A stretch of 12,679 nt of DNA, from NCBI GenBank assembly GCA_015065205.1, contig SVQS01000040.1:1-12679 (forward strand), read 5' to 3'. A program made the translations under genes and the position numbers. Of this stretch, positions 1-6,621 are shown one piece after another (the stretch's first letter is position 1; each line of letters starts with the position of its first letter). The DNA is from Oscillospiraceae bacterium (GTDB lineage: Bacteria > Bacillota > Clostridia > Oscillospirales > CAG-272). A model generated the notes under the pieces. That model did not search any database. It had not been told where the DNA came from and saw only the letters and a list, made by a program, of their open reading frames with translations.

Positions 1-1604
1 ATATCCTGAATGTGGGCATTTCCTATTACCAAAGAGGTAGCGGGCATTGCAGGAGAACGCCACCATGCCATTTGTCTGATTCGCAGGTCTGTTTTTTCGC
101 CCATGTTACCGAAGAAATTTGAAAGCCAATTTCCTTCCGCGTGCTTAAGCATTGCATAATCTACAAGCTGTAAGCCCCCCATGGTTTCAAATGTGCAGTC
201 AATAAACAGATTTGGTCTGCCCTTGTGAAGCTTGTCAAAGACTTCCCACATTTTGTTATAATTTACCCACATGGATTCTTCCCGATCCCGATGGGCGGAA
301 TGATCGCAGGAATAACATCCTGCTTCTTCTTTGTTATAGCGGTACGGGCTTGAAACAACGGAGAAATCCAACTTCAGGTAGTCAAAACCGTACTCATCCA
401 CCAATCGTTCCAGCACACTCGTAATATAATCCGACCAACCGGTAGAAAAACAAGCGGTACGTTTGCTGTTTCCACCGCCGAGCAAAGAGAAATCTTCGCC
501 ATCCTTGTTTTTCAAGAACCATTCGGGGTGCTCCTTATACACCTTGCTTTGGGGAGATGCAGTTCCGATGCTGGCCCACACACCCGCTTTCATTCCTAAG
601 GATTTGATATGCTCTACAACGGGTCTGAGTCCATTGGGGAACTTTTTATAATCGATCCCCCAGTCTCCATAACAATCTTGCCATCCGTCGTCGATGACAT
701 ATTCCTTGATGCCCGCCTGTGCCGCAGCTTCGGCAGTCTCTTTTATCAACTGTTCTGAAATGTTGTATTCAAAAGGCTGCCAAGTGTTGTAGACAAATAC
801 CGGTCGCTCCTCAATTTGAGTGAGTCGGATACCCATATATTTTCGCACGTAGTCCTGAACCATTTGATTCATAACGATATGAGTATCCTTTTGATGGTTG
901 TATACTCCGGTAAAGACATCTGATGCAACAAAGACTTCGCCACCTGCCAAATGCTTTCTGAACGGAAAATCCTCATCCTTATGCGTAAGTCCTAAGGTGA
1001 TCTCTCTGCTCCGTGACCATACGGATGCACCTTTTAGGACACCGGGAGCTTCATTTCCCAATACAATACCGGCTTCCCAATCGGGATGATGAACAATGAT
1101 AAGACTATCCTGCAGATTTCCCAAATAGGGACCAATGGATTTCTTTCTTCCGTAATCGCTGTATATCCAACTGTAGGTGGGAGCCCAAAATCCCGTTATG
1201 GCGAATTTTTCTACGTCTACCGATTCCAAACACAGTTCGGCGTCTGTGCAGTTTTGCACGGTAAGATTTTTGTGCACAAAAGGAAGCTGCCCATACCAAA
1301 CGTATGTAAGGCACACTTTTACTTTTTGATCCAATGCTTCCAGAGAAACTGTAACGCCTTCTCCGGCATCCAAATTTTGAGTTTCTGTTACATCCAAAAG
1401 CTTCCAGCCGGTAGCTCCGGTATAAAGCACGCCGCCAAGTTCAAAGGCAAATTCATCGCTATCAGGGTCAAAGAAAAGAAATTCTCCTTCCGTTGGACGA
1501 TATTCTTTTAACAGATATTTTCCCTTTACTGTTGGAAGCTCCATTGTTCTAACAAACAATCCATTTGTCAGGGTCAGCTTGCCTGCTTCGATTGTATATC
1601 CCAT
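1..1604 (-). CDS. GH36-like alpha-galactosidase (melibiase), C-terminus outside the window
   Basis: An open frame of 534 codons runs without a stop from ATG at 1604 off the left edge. An AAGGAG ribosome binding site at 1615-1620 sits 10 bases upstream, so the start is well supported. The first ~270 residues look like the beta-sandwich domain of GH36 enzymes. The TIM barrel begins near VFVYNTWQPFEYN, followed by YVIDDGWQDCYGDW (Asp305-Asp306, Trp308), GMKAGVW, and DYLKLDF with Asp413 as the likely nucleophile. The family removes alpha-linked galactose (or related sugars) from oligosaccharides. No signal peptide is visible, so a cytoplasmic enzyme acting on imported sugars is likely. Its own consensus promoter separates it from the upstream EIIC gene. 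Oddity: where many GH36 enzymes have W-x-S-D with the acid/base Asp, this protein reads W493-L-S-N496. The family is fairly sure; the exact substrate is not. Confidence 0.78.
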   Translation of the reverse strand, partial: MGYTIEAGKLTLTNGLFVRTMELPTVKGKYLLKEYRPTEGEFLFFDPDSDEFAFELGGVLYTGATGWKLLDVTETQNLDAGEGVTVSLEALDQKVKVCLTYVWYGQLPFVHKNLTVQNCTDAELCLESVDVEKFAITGFWAPTYSWIYSDYGRKKSIGPYLGNLQDSLIIVHHPDWEAGIVLGNEAPGVLKGASVWSRSREITLGLTHKDEDFPFRKHLAGGEVFVASDVFTGVYNHQKDTHIVMNQMVQDYVRKYMGIRLTQIEERPVFVYNTWQPFEYNISEQLIKETAEAAAQAGIKEYVIDDGWQDCYGDWGIDYKKFPNGLRPVVEHIKSLGMKAGVWASIGTASPQSKVYKEHPEWFLKNKDGEDFSLLGGGNSKRTACFSTGWSDYITSVLERLVDEYGFDYLKLDFSVVSSPYRYNKEEAGCYSCDHSAHRDREESMWVNYNKMWEVFDKLHKGRPNLFIDCTFETMGGLQLVDYAMLKHAEGNWLSNFFGNMGEKTDLRIRQMAWWRSPAMPATSLVIGNAHIQD

Positions 1605-1670
1605 ACCGTTCCTGCTCCTTATTCGTAATTACAGTTTTTATGTATATGCGGATAGATTTTCTATGGCATT

Positions 1671-1699
1671 ATTATACAAAAGGTGTGGTTTGGTGTCAA
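1671..1699 (-). promoter_or_regulatory. Sigma-A promoter of the GH36-like gene, perfect consensus
   Basis: On the minus strand TTGACA (1694-1699) is followed after 17 bases by TATAAT (1671-1676). Both hexamers and the spacing match the vegetative consensus exactly. The predicted transcript start near 1664 gives a leader of about 60 bases before the ATG at 1604. This makes the gene a separate transcription unit from the EIIC gene upstream. Confidence 0.85.
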
Positions 1700-1711
1700 T
1701 GTTGTAAATGT

Positions 1712-1748
1712 AAATTTTATGAAGATGAACGCCAAACGGTCGTCCATC
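1712..1748 (-). terminator. Possible weak terminator after the EIIC gene
   Basis: Bases 1724-1748 can fold into an imperfect hairpin (about 9 pairs, one mismatch, one bulge, AAAC-type loop). It lies 18 bases after the EIIC stop. On the minus strand it is followed by an A/T-rich stretch (1712-1723) that is not a clean U run. It could partly end EIIC transcription before the next promoter, but the structure is weak. Confidence 0.3.
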
Positions 1749-1766
1749 CTTGTTTTGGTATTCATT

Positions 1767-2852
1767 TTACAGTTTTAAATCTCCATCTTTGATCCACTTA
1801 ATCTTATAAAGAATTTCGCTAAAGAGGAGTGTCAGGGTTGCGGGTAGAATGAAGCAGATAAGGGCGAGACCGATCCAATCGAGAGCGGTGACGGTATCGG
1901 GATAATTGCCGCCAAACCAACCGAGAATAATACCGATGGGGCCAAGAAGCCCGCAGGTTCCCATACCCGAGTTGATTGCCGCGCCGTACATTCTCATTCC
2001 AAAAACGCAGGTGGCAAGAGGTCCTGTGATGGCACTTGTGAGCGTTGCGGGAATCCAAATGCGAGGATTCTTGATGATGTTGGGCATCTGGAGCATACTT
2101 GTTCCCAGTCCTTGGGAAACGAGGCCGCCCCATTTGTTTTCTTTAAAGCTCATAACGGCAAAGCCGACCATTTGTGCGCAACATCCTGCAACGGCGGCAC
2201 CGCCCGCGAGAGCGAGACCTGCGTAGTCGCGTGTAATCAGCTCGCCTGCGGCGTTAAATGCAGGCATACCCGTCAGATAAATAGCCGCACAGATGGCTGC
2301 GGAGCTAATGGGAAGTGTAAGAGCCACACCGACAACAACAGAAACGATAATGCCCATAAGGAAAGGCTGTTGTGTGGTTGCCCAGCCGATAAAGTTGCTG
2401 ATGTATCCAACGATCTGTCCGATGTAAGGTGCGCAGAACACGCTGAGAAGTCCGCCCACGAGAAGCGTAACAAAGGGAGTAACAAGAATGTCAACCTTTG
2501 TCTTTTTGGAGACAAGCTGTCCTACCTCGGCGGCGATAATGGCGATGAAGAGGACTGCCAAGGGTCCGCCTGCCCCACCGCTCGCGTTTGCGAGATGTCC
2601 AACTGCCGCACAAGTGTAAACGACGAGCGGATCGGCTTTGAGGGAAACTGCAATAGCAACCGCCATAGCCGCGCCTGCAACCGCCTGTGCCCCCTTGCCG
2701 ATGGTGGACATAACTGAGAGCCCCGGAATCATTCCAATCGCGTTGAAGATGGTTCCAATCAAAAGAGAAGCAAACAAGCCGAGTGCCATAGCACTCATTG
2801 CATCGATAAAATACCGCTTTGCGTATTTTTTGAGTAGTTCTTTCATTTTCAT
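1767..2852 (-). CDS. PTS EIIC-like integral membrane transporter protein (PTS_EIIC_2 type)
   Basis: The protein is 361 residues and strongly hydrophobic, with many Gly/Ala-rich membrane segments separated by short loops. Its N-terminus (MKMKELLKKYAKRYFIDAMS, then MALGLFASLLIGTI) and the later HLANASGGAGGPLA and ALTLPISSAAICAAIYLTG blocks match the stand-alone EIIC-like family as I remember it. EIIC proteins carry a sugar across the membrane during phosphotransfer. The start at 2852 is chosen because GGAGGT at 2861-2866 lies 8 bases upstream. An in-frame ATG further up (2918) would add 22 residues with no ribosome binding site and would overlap the promoter. No EIIA or EIIB gene is adjacent, so energy coupling and substrate are unknown. 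It lies upstream of the galactosidase gene, but each has its own promoter. Confidence 0.8.
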   Translation of the reverse strand: MKMKELLKKYAKRYFIDAMSAMALGLFASLLIGTIFNAIGMIPGLSVMSTIGKGAQAVAGAAMAVAIAVSLKADPLVVYTCAAVGHLANASGGAGGPLAVLFIAIIAAEVGQLVSKKTKVDILVTPFVTLLVGGLLSVFCAPYIGQIVGYISNFIGWATTQQPFLMGIIVSVVVGVALTLPISSAAICAAIYLTGMPAFNAAGELITRDYAGLALAGGAAVAGCCAQMVGFAVMSFKENKWGGLVSQGLGTSMLQMPNIIKNPRIWIPATLTSAITGPLATCVFGMRMYGAAINSGMGTCGLLGPIGIILGWFGGNYPDTVTALDWIGLALICFILPATLTLLFSEILYKIKWIKDGDLKL

Positions 2853-2883
2853 TTTGGGAAACCTCCAAACTATCTTTGGCAAC

Positions 2884-2912
2884 AGTATATCACATTTTTT
2901 GCCGCACGGCAA
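2884..2912 (-). promoter_or_regulatory. Promoter of the EIIC-like gene
   Basis: On the minus strand TTGCCG (2907-2912) is followed after 17 bases by TATACT (2884-2889). The -10 is strong and the -35 is moderate. The predicted start near 2877 leaves a leader of about 25 bases. The -35 box is half of a palindrome (2899-2912), which suggests control by a DNA-binding protein. Confidence 0.65.
2899..2912. repeat. 14-base palindrome over the -35 box of the EIIC promoter (candidate operator)
   Basis: The sequence TTGCCG-CA-CGGCAA has perfect 6-base arms around a 2-base centre. One arm is the -35 hexamer itself. A dimeric repressor bound here would block polymerase, which fits a sugar-induced gene. 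No regulator gene is in the window and the motif does not match the CcpA cre consensus. Confidence 0.5.
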
Positions 2913-2965
2913 GTGCAAAATTGAACAAAAAATGACAAAATAGGTGATTTATTTTTATATATGAC

Positions 2966-3012
2966 TAAAAAGAGACAAAATGCGCGCTCCCTTCTGCTTT
3001 TGGGAGCGCGCA
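2966..3012 (-). terminator. Strong rho-independent terminator of the sialidase-EEP operon
   Basis: A perfect 11-base-pair GC-rich stem (2981-2991 with 3002-3012, TGCGCGCTCCC arm) encloses a 10-base loop. On the minus strand it is followed by a U-rich tract (TTTTGTCTCTTTTT, 2967-2980). It lies 10 bases after the stop codon of the membrane-anchored EEP gene and ends the three-gene operon. Confidence 0.9.
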
Positions 3013-3022
3013 GGATTTGTTA

Positions 3023-4858
3023 TTATTCTTGGGGTTCGGTAGTCGGCAAAGTGATGGACGCAATGATTGCGTTGTGGTCGGAAACCCACCCTCCGTTTCT
3101 CTTTGCGGGGCAAACGGTGTATTCGTTAACCACATCGGCAAGCTCGGGAGAAACAAAAATGTAGTCGATGATCGCGCCTGCGTAGTTGTTATCCATGCCG
3201 TTGTAAGTAGGCTTCATTTCACCCTCTTTTGCAACCTTAGCAGAATCCAAGAAGCCTGCACCGATCATAGTCATGTAAGCCGATGAAGCATCGGTAACGT
3301 TGAAATCTCCCGTAACAATGGTGGGATAATCACCGAGTTTTTGAATTTCGGCGATCAAAACCTCTATCTGTCTTTGTCTTACCTGCTCTCCCACCTCGAT
3401 GCTGTTTTTACCATCGTGGTCAAGGTGTGTATTGACGTAAAGGAAACGCGTGCCGTCGGTTTTGCGTTCTAGGACGGCATAGGTCATAATACGCGGAAAG
3501 TTTGCCTCTGGAAATTTAGACGCCATTACATCGGGTGTATTGGAAAGCCACTTTGTTCCGCTATCAACCAAATTGAACATATCGGTGCGGTAGAAGATTG
3601 CGCTATGCTCGCCCTTATCGATTCCATCACGGCCAACACCAACGGCGGTATAGACATCTCCCAATCCATCTTTCAGGGCTGTCATCCACTGCATATCCGC
3701 TTCTTGCACGCCGAACACCGAGGGGATGTTTTCAAGTATGGTATCTATTACACGCGTGGTGCGTGCGGAGCTGTGATCGACAACATAGACATTAAAGCTC
3801 ATCACCGAGAACAGCTGGGGCACTTTTACAAGGCCTGTTGCGAGTGTAATGCTTGCTGTCTCATTTGCTTGAATCTGCGGCAGAATGTCGCGGTTGATAG
3901 CGCGATAGCCCTCAAGCACTGCCGTGTTGATCCAAACCACGTTATCAACATTATTGATGTAGTAGGAAAACTGCCCTTCTGTGCTTTCTTGCGCAGCATC
4001 CCACTCTGCCTGCATTTTGTCGGGAACAAGTGAGGACATGCCAATGATGATCAGAGCATCTCCTGCTTTTACTTCAAAATCGGTAACGATTTCGGGGCGA
4101 CGACCGCAAAGCTCCAAGGATTTATCGGAAAGGGATTGCGCAATTTGCATATCGCTTCCCTTCTCCTCATTAACAACAATTTTTGCACGAGAAACATCAA
4201 TACCGTTGAGCATAAAGGTATCAGAAATATACGGATAACGGAAGAGATACTGATTTTTGTTGCTAAAGAAAACGGTTGTGTGGTCACCGTTCTTGATGTG
4301 CTCCAAAAAATGCTTCATTGCATTTGTCGTGCCTTCATCTGTGTGCCCTGCAATAACGATTTTGTTGCCAACAATGGCATAACCGTAGTCATTCCAGAGC
4401 AGATTGGAAAGAAAAGTTTGACTTTCTTCGCGGTTGGTATTCCCCACCAAAATCTCAAATGCTGTTGCGTCTATGTAATCGGTCTCGGCAACAGGCTTCA
4501 CTCCACACAACTTTTCAATTTGTGATTGGAGCTGCCAATACTGTGTTAACGTTCCGCTTGATATACCCGAAGCACAAATTAGGTTGTAGTTTGAAAGATT
4601 TTCCATTAAAATTTCTGCGTAACTATCTTCGGGTTCGGAATCGTTGTTTGCGAGAATGATCCAAACAACGGCTGCCGCAACAATCGCCAATGCCAAAAAG
4701 GCGATCGCAAAAATCTTCCAATGCTTTTTCCAACTAAATTTTTTCACTTTGGTCGCGATTTTCGTTTCAGCAATAGCGTTGGCTTCTGTTGTGCCTTCTG
4801 CTGCAGCGTTGGCTTCTGTTGTGTTTTCTGCTTCAATAGTGGTCTTATTATCTTCCAT
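3023..4858 (-). CDS. Membrane-anchored extracellular endonuclease/exonuclease/phosphatase-fold protein
   Basis: The product is 611 residues. A low-complexity acidic head (1-33, with a duplicated TTEANA unit) precedes basic residues and one transmembrane helix (about 49-70). The basic flank on the inner side predicts that the rest lies outside the cell. Two modules follow (about 90-200 and 218-330), the first with an ILVGNT motif. The C-terminal domain (about 350-605) has the EEP metal and catalytic set: Asn356 in SFNVY, Glu386 in GVQEAD, His478 in VNTHLDH, Asp518 and Asn520 in GDFN, and Asp594-His595 in SDHN. The family cleaves phosphodiester or phosphomonoester bonds in nucleic acids, lipids or sugar phosphates; the substrate is not readable here. 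The internal KWLSNTPD block points to the carbon-catabolite-repressor-4-like branch rather than classical DNase I. An AAGGAG site lies 9 bases upstream, and the upstream paralogue's stop is only 18 bases away. Confidence 0.85.
   Translation of the reverse strand: MEDNKTTIEAENTTEANAAAEGTTEANAIAETKIATKVKKFSWKKHWKIFAIAFLALAIVAAAVVWIILANNDSEPEDSYAEILMENLSNYNLICASGISSGTLTQYWQLQSQIEKLCGVKPVAETDYIDATAFEILVGNTNREESQTFLSNLLWNDYGYAIVGNKIVIAGHTDEGTTNAMKHFLEHIKNGDHTTVFFSNKNQYLFRYPYISDTFMLNGIDVSRAKIVVNEEKGSDMQIAQSLSDKSLELCGRRPEIVTDFEVKAGDALIIIGMSSLVPDKMQAEWDAAQESTEGQFSYYINNVDNVVWINTAVLEGYRAINRDILPQIQANETASITLATGLVKVPQLFSVMSFNVYVVDHSSARTTRVIDTILENIPSVFGVQEADMQWMTALKDGLGDVYTAVGVGRDGIDKGEHSAIFYRTDMFNLVDSGTKWLSNTPDVMASKFPEANFPRIMTYAVLERKTDGTRFLYVNTHLDHDGKNSIEVGEQVRQRQIEVLIAEIQKLGDYPTIVTGDFNVTDASSAYMTMIGAGFLDSAKVAKEGEMKPTYNGMDNNYAGAIIDYIFVSPELADVVNEYTVCPAKRNGGWVSDHNAIIASITLPTTEPQE
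4775..4834 (-). repeat. Two tandem 30-base repeats in the N-terminal head of the membrane EEP gene
   Basis: Units 4775-4804 and 4805-4834 match at 27 of 30 positions and encode two copies of a 10-residue Ala/Glu/Thr/Asn unit centred on TTEANA. The repeat stays in frame, so copy-number change would alter the length of the cytoplasmic head without breaking the gene. Confidence 0.8.
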
Positions 4859-4876
4859 CTTTACACACTCCTTTTT

Positions 4877-6598
4877 TTAATCTTCGGTTTGGAAGGACAA
4901 AATAGCCAGGATGGGATAGTGATCGGATACGTTTTCGTTGTCTTGTCGCTCGGTGCAAATGCGATACAGATTATCATTTGCCAAGCCTTTTGAAAAAATA
5001 AAATCGATGTGGCTGGGCTCGCCAGTAGTCCCCATCAAAGCGTGATAGGTCGGCTCGCGATCCGGCGCAGGAATATGCGATGCAGCCTCGGAATACCCCT
5101 GTTCAATTACCTTATCATATACGGGAGAACCAACAGTTGCATTGAAGTCACCTGTGATAATGGCGGGAACATCAAGATTCAGCTTTGCAATCTCATCAAA
5201 GATAACCTGCATTTGGTTGACTTTTACCTGCTCTTCCGCATCGCTTGAGCCATAATCAAGGTGCGTGTTGACGTGTATAAACTGTTTTCCATCGCTCTTG
5301 CGCTCAAGTACTGCGTATGTCATAATGCGAGGATACGTGGAGATTGCCGTAGAATGTTGAGATCCGGGTACGTCTGGTGTTTCGGAGAGCCATTTTGTTT
5401 CGGTTTTGATCAGGTTAAATTCTTCGGTGAGATAAAGGATCGCACTGTGCTCGTCGCCTTTGGTGGCACTTCTGCCGTCTCCTTTGATGGTGTAGATGCC
5501 TTCAAGGCGTTTTTCCAAAAGACCTATCCACATATCGGTTGCCTCTTGCACACCAATTACAGCGGGACGGTATTTGAGGATGGTATTTACAATATCATCG
5601 ATACGAGCGTTGTAAGCCACCTGACTATCCTCGGCCTTAAGGTTAAAGCTCATTACAGCGATTGCATCCTCGCCATCGTAAACACCGTTTGAAAGAACAA
5701 CGTTATCAGCGTCCTTGCCCGAGGTCTTTTGGGTAATCTTGGCAGTCGCATTCCAAAAGCCCGCCGCGGTGTTTGCGTTGATCCAAAGTGTATTTGCATC
5801 AGTGCCGAAATAGTAATCACTTCCTGATACGTTGGCACTGTTCCAAGCGGTAAGAAGTTCTTGCGAAATATGTTCAGACTCGCCGATAACAATCAACTGA
5901 TTTCCTTCTTTGACATCTGCATCGGTAATGATTGGAACTGCAATTCCGCAAGCTTTGATAATAGCACCGCGAATGCTTTCTGCCATACCGCCAAAGCCTT
6001 GGGTGTTGCAAACAATGGAAAGCTTATCGGCAGACATCGAATTGATGGAAATATTGTCAAAAGGGTACTGTTTGGATGCAACAAAACAGTTGGCATTGCT
6101 AAAGAAGATATCACCGCCCTCGTGTTTGCTTACATAGTCGAGGAAAGCGCGCAAAGCTTTGAAAGTTCCATCCTCGTTTTTGCCTGCAATTACAAGCTTG
6201 TCACCTACGATGCCATAGCCGTAATCATCCCACTTCATATCGGCAACAAAAGTAGCGGTCTCTTCGCGGTCGGTATTGCCGATGAGAATTTCATATTGCG
6301 TTTTGTTATACGCGTTTCCTGTCTTCGAATCCATCAACACCTCAAAGACATCTTGCATTCTTAAGCGCAGCTGCTCAGCCGCTTTATCCACATCGGAAGA
6401 GGTGGATTTGGCAGAAATAATTGTATAATTCGCCAACTGCTCTGTCGAAATGCTTGCGTGCACAACCGGATTGTTTTGTTCTGGAGCAGTTGTTGTTTCG
6501 GTGGGATTCTCCTCGGTTTCATCGTCTTTTTTGCACGCCGTCATAAAGCAAGCAGACAGCAGGAGAATGACTGCTAACAAAAAGCTCAATTTTTTCAT
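4877..6598 (-). CDS. Secreted lipoprotein with endonuclease/exonuclease/phosphatase (EEP) domain
   Basis: The product is 573 residues from ATG at 6598, chosen because GAGAGG lies 8 bases upstream and the protein then begins with a textbook lipoprotein signal (MKKLSFLLAVILLLSAC). Cys17 (L-S-A-C) or Cys22 (M-T-A-C) would be lipidated. A Thr/Glu-rich linker follows, then two modules (about 57-165 with EILIGNT, and 180-295 with LIVIGES). The EEP domain (about 313-571) carries Asn319, Glu352 (GVQEAT), His446 (VNTHLDY), Asp484 and Asn486 (GDFN), and Asp559-His560 (SDHY), a complete catalytic set. It is clearly paralogous to the next gene downstream over its whole exported part, so the pair arose by tandem duplication and then took different membrane anchors. 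It lies 23 bases after the sialidase stop, in the same operon. Reaction: metal-dependent phosphoester hydrolysis; substrate unknown. Confidence 0.87.
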   Translation of the reverse strand: MKKLSFLLAVILLLSACFMTACKKDDETEENPTETTTAPEQNNPVVHASISTEQLANYTIISAKSTSSDVDKAAEQLRLRMQDVFEVLMDSKTGNAYNKTQYEILIGNTDREETATFVADMKWDDYGYGIVGDKLVIAGKNEDGTFKALRAFLDYVSKHEGGDIFFSNANCFVASKQYPFDNISINSMSADKLSIVCNTQGFGGMAESIRGAIIKACGIAVPIITDADVKEGNQLIVIGESEHISQELLTAWNSANVSGSDYYFGTDANTLWINANTAAGFWNATAKITQKTSGKDADNVVLSNGVYDGEDAIAVMSFNLKAEDSQVAYNARIDDIVNTILKYRPAVIGVQEATDMWIGLLEKRLEGIYTIKGDGRSATKGDEHSAILYLTEEFNLIKTETKWLSETPDVPGSQHSTAISTYPRIMTYAVLERKSDGKQFIHVNTHLDYGSSDAEEQVKVNQMQVIFDEIAKLNLDVPAIITGDFNATVGSPVYDKVIEQGYSEAASHIPAPDREPTYHALMGTTGEPSHIDFIFSKGLANDNLYRICTERQDNENVSDHYPILAILSFQTED

Positions 6599-6621
6599 AG
6601 TTGTTTCCTCTCTTGTAAAAT

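Noticed and set aside
1086..1511. A 141-codon open frame on the plus strand
   Set aside because: It is antisense to the continuous GH36-like frame, which has family motifs and a ribosome binding site.
2112..2717. A 201-codon open frame on the plus strand, Cys/Asn/Gly rich
   Set aside because: It is the antisense shadow of the hydrophobic EIIC gene and has a composition typical of such shadows.
2853..2918. Upstream in-frame ATG extending the EIIC-like protein by 22 residues
   Set aside because: The extension would cover the -10 box and the GGAGGT ribosome binding site, and begins with an unlikely Cys/Lys-rich peptide.
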